Origin: Uloborus plumipes
Taxonomy: Eukaryota; Arthropoda; Arachnida; Araneae; Uloboridae
DNA: 64,000 nucleotides
Assembly (NCBI GenBank): GCA_038373865.1
Contig: JAXGGA010000471.1
Location: forward strand, 110,001 to 174,000
Direction: 5' to 3'
Shown here: one piece after another, positions 34,118 through 45,303 of the stretch
Numbering within the stretch: position 1 is the stretch's first letter
How the letters are laid out: each line of letters starts with the position of its first letter
Made by a program: the position numbers and the translations under genes
The notes under the pieces: generated by a model
Told to the model about the DNA's origin: nothing
Seen by the model: the letters and a program-made list of their open reading frames with translations, nothing else
The model's database searches: none

Positions 34118-35519
34118 GCTATCCTTCAGTTAAATTAATTTTAACATAATCCCCTAAAGAGCACTCTAAGAAATATGTCATAAAAAGGTTGGTTAAAGAG
34201 TTTTGAATTATTGAGGTTCTACTGTACTCTAGTTTTGCATACAAAGGCTTTAATGAGTAAAACATGCAACTGAAGAACGAGTAATTTCCATTGTTGACGG
34301 AAATTTTTTCCACAATAATAAACGGCATCAATGTATCATGCTTCTTTCATTATGCTAGCAAATGAGACTCAGATTAACCTAACAAGAGCATAAAAAAATC
34401 GATAATAGAAATAAATTGGAACAAAGTTATTCTTACCTCTATGTGTTTGTTACAAAATGCCTGTAGAATATCGCACAAAAAAGATCAGCAAAAGAGTATG
34501 TAGATTTTAAAGTATATATACTAACAAACTCTATTGCTGCCCATTTTGTTATTGTTGTTTCATAAAAAGACTTGTAGTTTAATGTTGTCTGACTTCATGT
34601 TCAAAGCAAATGATGCTGGCTTGAAAACGAGGAAGAACTGCAAACAAAATAACAGGAATGAACACTAAACACACTAACTTGCACTTCAAACCGAAAAACA
34701 AAATGTTTTTTTGGAAAACCTTCTCCGTATATTTTCTGACTACTATGCATTCTTAATTCTTACTAATTAAAACTAAATACCAATCAAATAAAAGCTTATT
34801 AATACGCTGTTCTCAATGAAAGTATAAATAAAGTACTAAATGCACCTAATTAAATTCAAAAGAATTTGAGACTTAATAAAATGAAGAATATACAGGTATT
34901 AATTTGTGCAATATTAGCAACTTACTTAGTGGTAGCAAAGCTGTGCGATCACTTTCATTACCGGCTTTACGGAAACCTTGTCAGAAATGTATTTTTTTTT
35001 TTATAAAGCTTCGGCGATTTATAATGGACTGTCATATTAAATCATCTGCTCAGAAATGTTCAGAGCAGACTACAGAATGCTCATTTAGCACAAAATTCAT
35101 CCGATTGACTTTTTACATGCCTTTTATTCAGTCGGTGGATGTTGCAAATGACAGCAATGGAAGCGTACACATTTTTTTCACTACAACTTCATTTTCGTTC
35201 CCCTTCGTACATCCGAGAGTCAAACAGAAGAGCAGTATGTTAAACATTTGCTTCCGGAACAAAAATATAGCATGAAAACGACAAAAGAATGCATTTAATC
35301 CATAATTTTAAAAGCGAACTTTTCCGATTCTCAGCATTGGTTTTGAAAATGTAAACACATGGATCACGTGGTTAGCCCTAATCTCGAACCCAGATCGTGA
35401 ATCGACCCAATTGCGATCGGCTCGAAGCGATTGCAATGGTGTTTCACTTGAATTATCACCAGTCCTGCCGACTGCGAGTTCCGCTTTCGTTTTCCTTTTA
35501 GGAGAAAAGGGGTAAACAC
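34118..35519. other. No gene seen
   Basis: AT-rich sequence. A 123-codon frame at 34904-35275 has no recognisable motif and unremarkable composition, so I do not call it. The inverted terminus of the GCGATT-rich repeat lies at about 35340-35452. Confidence 0.4.
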
Positions 35520-37492
35520 AAAAATTTGGCCCATGTGGTTCACTAGGGAAACTAAGGATGCTCTAAACCGTAAGCAAGCTGCTTTTCGTCGATTAAAAGA
35601 AACTGGTCACAGCGCAGACAGGCTACAGTATTGTGAGGCTAGGCGTAGTTTTAAGTATTTGGTACGGTTTCAGAAAAGAGAATTGGAACAAAAGCTGGCA
35701 GATAATATTGACAGGAATCCAAAGGAGTTTTTTGCATACGCAAATTCTGGGAAAGTTCGAAATAGTCAAATTGGGCCACTAGTAGATGAGCATGGAAATT
35801 TAATTCAGAATGATGGTGATATAGCAAATGTTCTAAATGACTTTTTTTCCAGTGTTTTTAACGATAACTGTATCTCAACAGTTGACACAAGCAAGACACA
35901 AGCTACTACACAGCTTGAGGACTTTGTATTTTCCAGGGAGGACGTTTTACTTTATTTGAAAAAAATTAAAACCACAAAAGCTCCGGGACCAGATAATATT
36001 TATCCAAAAATTCTAGTAGAATGTGCAGAGGAATTAGTTGACGCTATAGTTAATATATTCAATGCTTCGTATAACTCAGGGATAGTGCCAGAGGACTGGA
36101 AACTAGCTAACATTACACCACTCTTCAAGAAAGGGTCTAGAGGTAATGCAGGAAATTATAGGCCTGTGAGTCTGACTTCAGTGGTATGTAAAATTTTTGA
36201 AACATTGATCAAAATTAAGATTATGAATTTCTTAGAAAATAATGGGCTGTTGAGTAGTTTGCAGTATGGTTTCAGAAAAGGTAAATCGTGTGCTACTAAT
36301 TTATTACATTTCTACGACAAGGTTACCTTGGCTTTAGATAGCAAAAAATGCGTAGATGTTGTTTACATAGATTTTCAAAAAGCTTTCGATAAGGTACCGC
36401 ATGTAGCACTACTCAGCAAATTAGCTGGTATAGGGGTAGGAGGTAAAATTCTAGTTTGGGTTAGGAATTGGCTGACAGGAAGGAAACAAAGAGTAGTTGT
36501 TAGGGGTAACTATTCTAAATGGAGTGAGGTTTTAAGTGGGGTTCCCCAAGGATCAGTTTTAGGTCCCCTTTTGTTTATTATTTTTATGAATGACATTCAT
36601 GAAAATGTTTCTGGAAACATGAATTGTTTTGCCGATGATGTCAAACTTATGGGGGTTGTAGAAAATGACGAACAAATAAATCAGCTGCAACAGGATTTGG
36701 ATCATATTACTAAATGGGCAGACAAGTGGGGTATGGCAGTTAATGTTGGGAAATGTCAAGTGCTGCATTTCGGTCATGGAAATAAGCATACAAGCTATTA
36801 TTTACAGGGTTCAGTCATTAGTAGGGCAGATAATGTTATGGATCTAGGTGTCTTAATAAATCAGGATTTCAAGTCCAGTCAACAGTGCAGCATAGCTAGT
36901 AACAAAGCCAATAGGATGCTTGGGTTTATTAATAGATCTATTTCAAACAAATCTAAGAAGGTTCTTCTGCCTCTATATAGAAGTTTGGTAAGACCTCATT
37001 TGGAGTATGCTGTTCAGTTTTGGTCTCCTTATCTGAAGAAAGACATTAATTTATTGGAAAGGGTACAAAGAAGGGCTACAAGGTTAGTAAATGGATTTTC
37101 TAATTTAGACTATGATTCCAGACTTAGAATGCTTAATATGTATAGTCTTGAGCAAAGGAGAACCAGAGGGGACATGATTCAGTTATTTAAATTTATTAAA
37201 ATGAATGATGTTGCAGGGTTGGAGTTTTGCAAGGAAAGCAGGACAAGGGGTCATTGTTTTAAGCTGTTTAAACCTCAGGCGAACCTGGAAATTCGAAAAA
37301 ATTACTATTTTAGCAGGGTAGTGGGAACTTGGAACGGCTTACCGGAAGAGGCGGTAAAGAGCAATGGAGTAGATGGCTTTAAGAGGGCCATTGATCTTCA
37401 TTGGGGTCTTTAATTTGACTAGGACCAGCCAAGTTGGGCCCTGAGCCTGCTGCTGGTCGCCACATTTGTATTTGTATTTGTATTTGTATTTG
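35520..37492 (+). mobile_element. 5'-truncated non-LTR retrotransposon with TATTTG tail
   Basis: It has an intact reverse transcriptase frame but no endonuclease domain, a short 3' UTR (GACTAGGACCAGCC) and a terminal microsatellite ATTTGT repeated about five times (37464-37492) instead of poly-A. A second copy with the same tail is at 58325-59745 in the opposite orientation, and older 3' fragments lie at 14460-15145 and 41190-41446. It inserted close to termini of the GCGATT-rich repeat. Confidence 0.85.
35533..37413 (+). CDS. LINE reverse transcriptase, 626 codons, intact
   Basis: This is a non-LTR retrotransposon reverse transcriptase, which copies element RNA into DNA at a nicked chromosomal site. 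Visible motifs in order: KAPGPDN near residue 149, ITPLFKKGS near 194, NYRPVSLTS near 208, a QYGFRKGKSC block near 244, the first catalytic Asp in YIDFQKAFD near 280, GVPQGSVLGPLLF near 336, and the catalytic FADD at 366-369. The C-terminus (HLEYAVQFWSPYL, ERVQRRATR, YSLEQRRTRGD) is typical of jockey/CR1-like elements. The upstream endonuclease is missing, and the reading frame may simply run open from the truncation point, so the start codon is nominal. The frame is undamaged, suggesting recent insertion. It differs from the copy at 58399-59742 at about thirty residues by eye. Confidence 0.9.
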   Translation: MWFTRETKDALNRKQAAFRRLKETGHSADRLQYCEARRSFKYLVRFQKRELEQKLADNIDRNPKEFFAYANSGKVRNSQIGPLVDEHGNLIQNDGDIANVLNDFFSSVFNDNCISTVDTSKTQATTQLEDFVFSREDVLLYLKKIKTTKAPGPDNIYPKILVECAEELVDAIVNIFNASYNSGIVPEDWKLANITPLFKKGSRGNAGNYRPVSLTSVVCKIFETLIKIKIMNFLENNGLLSSLQYGFRKGKSCATNLLHFYDKVTLALDSKKCVDVVYIDFQKAFDKVPHVALLSKLAGIGVGGKILVWVRNWLTGRKQRVVVRGNYSKWSEVLSGVPQGSVLGPLLFIIFMNDIHENVSGNMNCFADDVKLMGVVENDEQINQLQQDLDHITKWADKWGMAVNVGKCQVLHFGHGNKHTSYYLQGSVISRADNVMDLGVLINQDFKSSQQCSIASNKANRMLGFINRSISNKSKKVLLPLYRSLVRPHLEYAVQFWSPYLKKDINLLERVQRRATRLVNGFSNLDYDSRLRMLNMYSLEQRRTRGDMIQLFKFIKMNDVAGLEFCKESRTRGHCFKLFKPQANLEIRKNYYFSRVVGTWNGLPEEAVKSNGVDGFKRAIDLHWGL

Positions 37493-38624
37493 AATTCGGC
37501 CTTTACTTATCAAATTTCAGAAAATTCTTATTTTGAGTGAAAGTGGTAATTACGCAGATTTTTTTTTTTTCCTGATTCATATATGAAATTTGTGGAATTC
37601 TAATTTACTTTACTCTAAATGGAAAAGTGAGCGCTTTGTTCCCAAAAACTTGAATGTTTTTAAAAAATAAAACTGAAATATTTTACTACTGTAAAGCCGA
37701 GAAATGAAGTTGCATAAAAAATGAAGTATTTTCAAAGCATATCAATAAAAAAAAGGAGAAGAAGAACATTTTAAAAGTCAAAAATGATTCAAGTGAAACA
37801 CGGACGATTGCAACTCACCAATGCAATCGCAAATTCCCTAATTTCGATACGTTACAATCGCTGCTACGAGATGCGATTCTAATGTAATTCGGCTTTCAGT
37901 AGCGATTGCAATTTACGACATATATTTTTTAAAGCGTTCATAATAGTCAAAATTCTTGCAAATTTTGATAAAAGTCAAAATAAAAAAAAGTTTTGCCAAA
38001 ATTGCTCTCCTTTTTTCAAATTTAAAGCATCAAAATTTGAACTTGATGTTTGTTACTAAAATTTTAGGGCAGTAGCAGCTGACGTCATCTTGGTAGACAA
38101 ACAAGCATCACGTGCTGATAACAACTAAACATACTCGAAACGTCGTATGCTTTTCTTACCGATGATTTGCTCTGCAATCTTTTTTCTTGTACATTTGACT
38201 GTTATTTTGATGCGTTCTTTTTACAATTTTGTCTTGTTTTGTTTGTATTTCATACTGGTATTTCATTTTCAACGCATCAATAATTTTAAAAAAGTATTTT
38301 TTCTAAACTCTCCGTGTTTTTAACACCCGAGTAGAATAACAACAAACTGTCTGCTAATATGCTTGTTTTGATGAGATTTGATTGTTCTTAATGCATTAAA
38401 TATTCATAAACGGTGGAGCTATTGATCCTTTTTTTTTTCTCTTTTTTTTTGTATTTGTACGGCAAGTTATACGCGCATCTTAAAATTAATTTTTACTTTA
38501 TAAATACGGATCCTAATTGTGAATGATCTTGATTTTATCAATGTATCTTCCTTTCGCTTTGTTGTGAAGGCTTTCACAAGACTCGGAATGCATTTTACAC
38601 ATTAAAAAAGGCTAAAAAAGCAAC
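37493..38624. other. Intergenic; repeat terminus, otherwise nothing
   Basis: 37793-37915 carries the CAAGTGAAACACGG...CAGTAGCGATTGCAATTT terminus of the GCGATT-rich repeat. The rest is AT-rich without frames. It leads into the mtACP promoter region. Confidence 0.45.
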
Positions 38625-38636
38625 TGCGCACGCGCA
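38625..38636. promoter_or_regulatory. NRF-1-type palindromic site upstream of mtACP
   Basis: TGCGCACGCGCA fits the NRF-1 consensus YGCGCAYGCGCR exactly. NRF-1 (erect wing in insects) activates many nuclear genes for mitochondrial proteins. The site is about 260 bp upstream of the mtACP ATG. CpG-rich sequence is rare in this AT-rich window, which adds weight; binding itself is inferred. Confidence 0.55.
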
Positions 38637-38715
38637 ATACAATCCTACACATACGGTAAACATGGAGTTGCTTGTCCACCAGGGACGGTTTGCTATGTTC
38701 CGTTTCTTGCAAACT

Positions 38716-38760
38716 CCGGTGGCGCTAGTGTACTAACGTCCGGTACACTAGTGCCATCGG
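38716..38760. repeat. Imperfect 17-bp hairpin in the mtACP 5' region
   Basis: CCGGTGGCGCTAGTGTA and TACACTAGTGCCATCGG are inverted copies with 15 of 17 pairs, around an 11-base loop. It lies between the NRF-1-type site and the ATG; it may be in the 5' UTR or promoter. Confidence 0.7.
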
Positions 38761-38895
38761 AAACCAGCGTAATAGCTTATGAGCTTGCTCATGAGTTACT
38801 ATGCCGAGTACCCGGCGTAATAGCCACGGCGTAACAAATTGTTTGCATTTAAACAATTAATGTTATTGAGTGATTAAAATTCACATTTATACAAA

Positions 38896-39042
38896 ATGCT
38901 TGTGAAGCAGTTAGTCTCTGTTTGTAATTTTCTTAATCGACGGAAACCAAATATTTTCCCTGTCTGTTCTAGCATTGCAATAAACTTAAGGAGAAATCTT
39001 GGCACTGCAAATACTCGCCCGATCTGCAAGAGTAAAACGAAG
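38896..39042 (+). CDS. NDUFAB1: mtACP exon 1 (mitochondrial presequence)
   Basis: It begins ACAAAATG, with ATG at 38896, and ends AAG before GTCAGT. It encodes 49 residues starting MLVKQLVSVCNFLNRRK with many basic and no acidic residues. It was chosen because its phase 0 end and its content fit exon 2; on its own it would be weak evidence. Confidence 0.7.
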
Positions 39043-40889
39043 GTCAGTCTTGTTTTGGTTTTTTAATGCATACACTTGTGTTTGGTTTGCCTCCGTATCG
39101 CCGACATGAAAATTTCGTACCCCTATTGAAATATTCAATGAGGAAAGCTCATAAAGTTTGACTGAAAGTAAAATAGGGGAGGAGGGATATTTAATGTCAG
39201 CAAAAGTATAGAGACACCCGTGTGTACATTCAGTCAGTCAGAAGGTCTTCATTCAATGAAACAATTATTTTAAAATTAAGAACGAATGTAAAAGGACTTT
39301 TTTTTAAACAATTTTCTTTTTTGAAAAATCATTAGCTTATAATTGATTGCAGTTAGATAGACTTTAGTAGATTTCAGGGTTTTTTTCCCCTTTAAGTTAA
39401 AAATATAATAAATCACTGCCTTAAAATAAATGCATGCTGATAAAATAAAAGAATATTTTTTGCAATTAAATTTAATGGCAGACAGAGCAAACAAGAATCC
39501 TACGCAGCCTATCTGGAAACTTAGGGATCCCACTTAGAATTTGAGTAGTATAAGTGTAAGGGGGATAGAGGTTCGGTGGCCAAGCTGACAAGGAGCTATT
39601 GGCGTACTGCTTACAGACACTTGTTTAGTTTTCTGTATTTCCTGCTCGATACATGTGAAGATCCTTGGTGAAAAGAAATTCCGATATGACCAGTAATTTA
39701 TTAAAAAATAGTTTTTTTAAGTTAAAGCAACTGTGACGTCACTTTGTCATAGATTTTTAGAAAGAGCGCCAAGGCTAGAGCAAGAAGTTGCGTATCTGCC
39801 GAGCTGAAAATGATCTTCCGTGCTCTCATAAGGCATTTCTTGTCCCCTGCAGGAAAATGGTAGAAGTACCTAATGCCTCCCTAAAACTTTTAATATAGTT
39901 TTTGCTGCAAAAAGTTTAAAACCATCATAGCTAATTCCCATGGAAGGTTATTGGATTGCTCTTTGACGAATCCAGTCTTCATTGTGAATTAATAGACTTA
40001 AAGTCATTGATAAGTGAAGGAAAATAAATTCCCCAGTCAAAAGATAGTAAAGCTGCAGATACAATTCTTGTGGGTGAAAGGCTGAAATTACAACCATCCA
40101 ACATCACTTTTTGATTTCAAGGCACGTTTTTTTAGGCGTGGGATTTTTAAAAATTCATTAATAATTGATCAATGTGTTTTAAAATTTGGCAATGGTAAAT
40201 TTTTATGTTTTGTAAGTCTTTCAACGATATCTAGAAACAAAGTTGATATATTTAATTGGTCGAAACTATTGGTCGAACCCTATTATATTGGGGCAATTCC
40301 ACTGTCTCAGATGTAAAAATTGCACAAAATTACTACTCATTAAAAGAAAATTCCCAGTGAGGCATCATTTTAAAACAGTGCTCATTTTGCTATTATTGGA
40401 AAAAATAGATGCATTTTTCAGGCAAAAAGAAATGCAGGGCAAGTTTTGACAATATGAAAGGGCAGTGTGCTGTGCCCTTCAAAAACAGCCTTGTGGGACA
40501 TTAAAGGAGAAAATAAAAATAAGCAGTCAAAATCATAAAACAAAATTTTACAAATAAGATTTTTTTTTATTGTGGTGCACCCTGGTTAAAATATTTATAT
40601 GTATCAAGCAAACCTCTTGTTGCTCAACTTATAACGAACTGTGAGTTACTCGAATTATATTAAAAAATATATATGTAAGATCAGTGAATTTGTTTAAAAG
40701 AATTAAAAATAATTTTAGTATGAAACAAGCATAAATAATTATTTATTTTTTATTTTTCAGTCTTTGCTTCCTTCTTATACTGTTGTTCGGTATGGTGGCT
40801 CATTTTATGTACCTGAAATGACTTTGAAACACATAGAAGAACGTATATTATTAGTTTTAAAACTTTATGACAAAGTTAATCCTGATAAA
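38896..40889 (+). CDS. NDUFAB1: Mitochondrial acyl carrier protein, first two exons (partial)
   Basis: Exons 38896-39042 and 40761-40889 join in phase 0 into 92 codons. Residues 1-49 are rich in Arg/Lys with no Asp or Glu, as in a mitochondrial presequence. Residues 50-92 end in EERILLVLKLYDKVNPDK, the hallmark first helix of animal mitochondrial ACP. The protein carries a 4'-phosphopantetheine arm for octanoate (lipoate) and longer acyl chains, and is an accessory subunit of respiratory complex I and a partner of LYR proteins. The DSL serine region must be in a later exon. I did not find it in the remaining 23 kb, so the next intron is very long or the exon lies beyond the window. Upstream lies an NRF-1-type site. 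Confidence 0.85.
39043..40760 (+). other. mtACP intron 1
   Basis: 1.7-kb AT-rich intron between GTCAGT and CAG. No recognisable element or frame inside. Confidence 0.65.
40761..40889 (+). CDS. NDUFAB1: mtACP exon 2 (start of ACP domain)
   Basis: The acceptor is TATTTTTCAG, the donor AAA|GTAAGT. Forty-three codons include YVPEMTLKHIEERILLV followed by LKLYDKVNPDK, diagnostic of mitochondrial ACP. Confidence 0.9.
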
Positions 40890-41189
40890 GTAAGTGTTAG
40901 GACATGATTCTTTTCAAACTGATTGAAGGTATTTTTTCATTATCTATATACATTTAATTTTTTTATATTGCACTGCTTGGTGATTTTTTTTTGTCTGTAT
41001 TTGATTGAAATTAGATAGAAACTACTTATTTGGTGATACAATACAATATTTTGTCTTTCTGTTGAACTTTTAAGTAAAACTAGTCATTAAGTAAGACGAA
41101 AAACTTTTCTAAAGTGAAAAATAATCTGTTAAATAATTGAATTATGTATTAAAAGTAAAATAACGGGTTTGAAATTACTGCTGGTCCAC

Positions 41190-41446
41190 TGTTTTAAACT
41201 GTTTAAATCTCAGGAATTAAACAGTTAATCTTATCCAGTTAATCAGGAAATTCGGAAAAATTACCATTTCCAAGTTCTCACTACCCAGCAGGATAGTGGG
41301 AACTTGGAACAGTTTACCGGAAGAGGCGGTAAGGAACAATGGAGTAGATAGCTTTAAGAGGACCATTGATCTTTGTTGAGGGTCTATAATTTGACTAGGA
41401 CCAGCCCAGTTGGTCCCAGAGCCTGTTTCTAGTCATTGCATTTGTA
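41190..41446 (+). pseudogene. 3' fragment of the TATTTG-tailed LINE
   Basis: It matches the end of the 35520-37492 element (GATAGTGGGAACTTGGAAC, CCGGAAGAGGCGGTAA, TTTGACTAGGACCAGCC) with small internal duplications and indels. It lies in the presumed second mtACP intron. No intact frame. Confidence 0.8.
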
Positions 41447-43231
41447 GAAGTTCCATTCTAAGGCAAAATTAGAAAAAAATAAACAAACATGGCGACCATG
41501 TATGCATAATTTTTCGCCAAGATGGAAGCTAAACATGTCTCCAAGCCAAGTAACATAACAGAAAAGTTCCTAATTGACTATCTTTGAGTATTATTTATAA
41601 TGTATCAAAATACCTAGAGTAAAAAAAAAATCTTTCCCTTTTAATCCCTCTGTATGTTTGTGTAGATCAGGCACGTGCTGTCATTTAATGCCTAGGGTAG
41701 GCAGATGCGAAGATTTGTGGAATAATATCGATCTTTAAAATCGCATAAAATGTAAAAAGTAGTAAAAAAATATGAATATGAAAGGTGTTTACTTACAATA
41801 CAAATAAAATACATATATGCAGGAATATTCGCCTGCATATATGTATATAATTATATATCTCCATACTGGATACAGTTTCAACTTAATACTACGAAAAAGC
41901 GGAATATAAAAAAAAACCTAAAACAGTTGAAAATTACTGCATTTGATAAAAAAAAACACGACAATGGAGTAGCAAACTGTAAGCATTTAACGATTTAACA
42001 GCACTGTACAAAAGACAATATCAAGACGTTTAGACTGTAGAAACGCCACAGACTCTACAGGCACAGTTTTGCGCATCACGTAGTCAAGTTTCGGCAGAGA
42101 AAAGAAGAAACCGCAAAGGCACTTTTCGGACAGCCTTTCGTTGCCGCTTTTCGAGCATTAGGGGAGAAAAGTGCGGGGCACGTGCACTTCCTAATACTAC
42201 GCACAGTATAGATACAGTGGTTGAAAAGCAGTGATAGTCGGTGCTTTTTAAGGAAGAAAAATGAACATTTCCGGGGGTTTTTCTGCTCTATTCGCTGTTT
42301 AATGCCTGTATATTTCCAAATCAGCGCATTACATGTCATTTAATGAAATTAAAAAATTGGTATGTTTTCTTCATGGGTAGGCACTGCCTACCTTGCCTAC
42401 CCAGACGGCACGTCTCTGGTGTAGATGTATATCTGTAGTCTCAAGGTGGTATAACTGAACTGCCGGTGTATGAAATAGTTCTGCCCCCCAAAGCAGAATA
42501 CTGCTAAATTTGGAACGTGCGTCGCAGAACAGATATCTGAACTGCAGAGCAATTCTGTTCAAATGTGAGGGAGAATTCTGAAAATTTTCTGCTGAAATCT
42601 AGAATTTGTGCAGAATAGGCAGTTTTCTAACTAATGTTACAATTTTGCAGAAATTCAGAGCAATTTCTGCAAACTGTGCTTATCAGGCAGAAAATCAAAA
42701 AGTTGATTTTTTTGCGACATTTGCATGAACTTTAAATTTAGTTCAAGCTTGACAAAATCTGCAGAATTTTCACAAAATTACATGTTTAGTAAAAATATAT
42801 TTGCAGAAAATTATGTTTGACTACACCTGTTTTATGCTCCTTAAGAGCCATTATTTTGAAAATCGAACAAAAAAGTGAACTTTTGGCAGTGACCATTTTT
42901 GATTTTCCTCATTTTTTTATATGTCAAAGTAGGTCATGAGAAATGAACATTCTGAAGTTTGCAGCCCCCCAAAAAATTTTGTTCGCTCGGTAAAAATTCC
43001 CAAAGTTTGATGTTATGCAGCGCTTTTTTGGTAAAACGGCTGAAAGACGCATTTCAGTGCGCTGTAGTTTTTTACAGAAAAGCCACCCTATGGTTATGTT
43101 TACATTTATTGATTGTACAATGTGTAGTTATGAGGACCCCATAGTTATTTGGATTGGGGTGTGTTGCTTTCTTTAGTTAAGCGGCCGCAAAGTATGGTTT
43201 TTAGACCATTTTCGCTCGACTTTGAACTGCG
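41447..43231. other. No gene seen (presumed mtACP intron)
   Basis: AT-rich, with inverted ATATATGCAGG near 41815-41840 and several GCAGAATT motifs between 42450 and 42800. No supported coding sequence. Confidence 0.4.
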
Positions 43232-45303
43232 TTATTTCCCCCCTAAAAGCAACCCCCCCCCCCGAAATTTTTTCAACATATACTGAAAATTTATACTATG
43301 AAGAGAATATGTGGTACGAAAATTGTTTATTATTTCATTGCTTTAAAGAGAAAAAGACTTAGACAATTTTCAAAATTTGCGGTTTTTTGATCGCATTTAA
43401 CTCAAAACAGCAACTCTAGGAAGAAAAAGCTTTTATGGATTATGGAACCTACAGATGTGTAGAATAACGTAAAAAAGAAAGTTGCGTGGGGTCTCGTCTC
43501 GTTTTCAAGAAAATAATTTCTTTTGTAGCTCATTTTAATGCTTTTTTCTCATAGTAAAATGTGTCCATCAAGTACGTCAAATCTGCTGAAACTCTAAGTA
43601 TATAGTAATGATATATTTAAATTTGTATAGGGAAAGAGAAAAAGGCTAAAAACACTTAATTTTGTCTAATTTTTTTTTAATTTTTAGTTTTTTAATTGCA
43701 ATTAACTCAAAAAACGTGAAATCCTGAGTCTATTATTTAATGCACATATTACTAGCTTTGAAATACTGGAAAAAGTAAATTCGGTGAGATCTCTTCAGAT
43801 GTATTCTAGTGGTAGGTCACAGTGACTTCCCGAAAAATTTCACGATCGAAAAATTTTGCTGACGATTCGGCAAATTTGGAAACTATTGCAACATTGAGAT
43901 TTTTTAATGATACATTTTTGTCACGTGTGCTTGATCGTATTCTGTAAAAATTTAAGTTCCAGTGCCCATAAGTATCTTATACTTCTCAAGAAGATGTTCT
44001 TAATTTGCCAAAGGAATTTCCCAATTTTTCCGAATGATAAAATACGATCAAGCCCACATGTAAAAAATAAATAAATAAATAGAAAATTTCTATGTTGCAG
44101 TATTGTTTCTAAAGTTGCCGAATCTTCATAAAAATGTTCCGTATATGAAATTTTTCTGGAGGTCACAGTGACCTCCTTTGATTTCTCATTGGGGAGCCTC
44201 TAAAAATACCTCACCGTATTTACTTTCTGGAATATTTCCAGTCATTTCCAGCTAGTAATATGTAAATTCAATAATTCCCTCAGTAACGATTTATCGTGTT
44301 TTTAATATAATTGCAATTAGAAGCTAAAAGTTCTAAAAATTTAGACACAATTAAGTGCTGTGATTCTTTTTCATTATTACTATACACTCAAATATAAAAC
44401 ACACATATATAAATTATCATCATGTATTTTAAGTTTTAGCAGATCTGACCTACATACTGGACACATTTTACTACGGGAGAACGCACTAAAATCTGCTAAA
44501 TTTTTTTTCTCTGTAAAACTAGAAGAGACTCCTGGCCGCTTTATTTTGTACGTCGTTTTACACATATGTAGGTATCATATAATATAAAAAAATAATCATA
44601 ACATGTAAAAAATAAATAAATAGAAAAGTTCAATGTTGCAGTATTGTTTCCAACTTTGCCGAATCATCAGCAAAATTTTTCGATCATGAAATTTTTCGGG
44701 AGGTCATTGTGACCTCCCACTAGAATACATCTAAAGAGACCTCACCGAATTTACTTTTTCCAATATTTCAAGGCTAGTAATATGTGCATTCAATAATAGT
44801 CTCAGGATTTCACATTTTCTGAGTTAATTACAATTAAAAAACTAAAAATTAAAAAAAAAATTAGACAAAATTAAGTGTTTTTAACCTTTTTCTCTTTCCC
44901 TATACAAATTTAAATGTATCATTACTATATACTTAGAGTTTCAGCAGATTTGACCTACTTGATGGACACATTTTACTATGAGAAAAAGCATTAAAATGAG
45001 CTACAAAAGAAATTATTTTCTTGAAAACGAGACGAGACCCCACGCAACTTTCTTTTTTACGTTATTCTACACATCTGTAGGTTCCATAATCCATAAAAGC
45101 TTTTTCTTCCTAGAGTTGCTGTTTTGAGTTAAATGCGATCAAAAAACCGCAAATTTTGAAAATTTGAAAAATGTCTAAGTCTTTTTCTCTTTAACGCAAT
45201 GAAATAATAAATAATTTTCGTACCACATATTCTCTTCATAGTATAAATTTTCAATATATGTTAAAAAAATTTCGGGGGGTTGCTTTTAGGGGTTAAATAA
45301 TGC
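43232..45303. repeat. Composite inverted/direct repeat complex
   Basis: 43232-43905 and 44615-45303 are inverted copies, sharing TTGCGTGGGGTCTCGTCTCG, GGAACCTACAGATGTGTAG and a C-run/G-run edge. A third, more diverged unit at about 44070-44590 is in direct orientation with the right copy (TGTTGCAGTATTGTTTC, AATTTTTC then GGAGGTCA, TAGTAATATGT). GGAGGTCACAGTGACCTCC palindromes occur at the unit ends. No transposase. The right arm breaks off at 45303, where the I-group LINE begins. Confidence 0.75.

Noticed and set aside
34904..35275. 123-codon frame with some Cys residues
   Set aside because: No signal peptide, no motif, no splice context; expected by chance in this much sequence.
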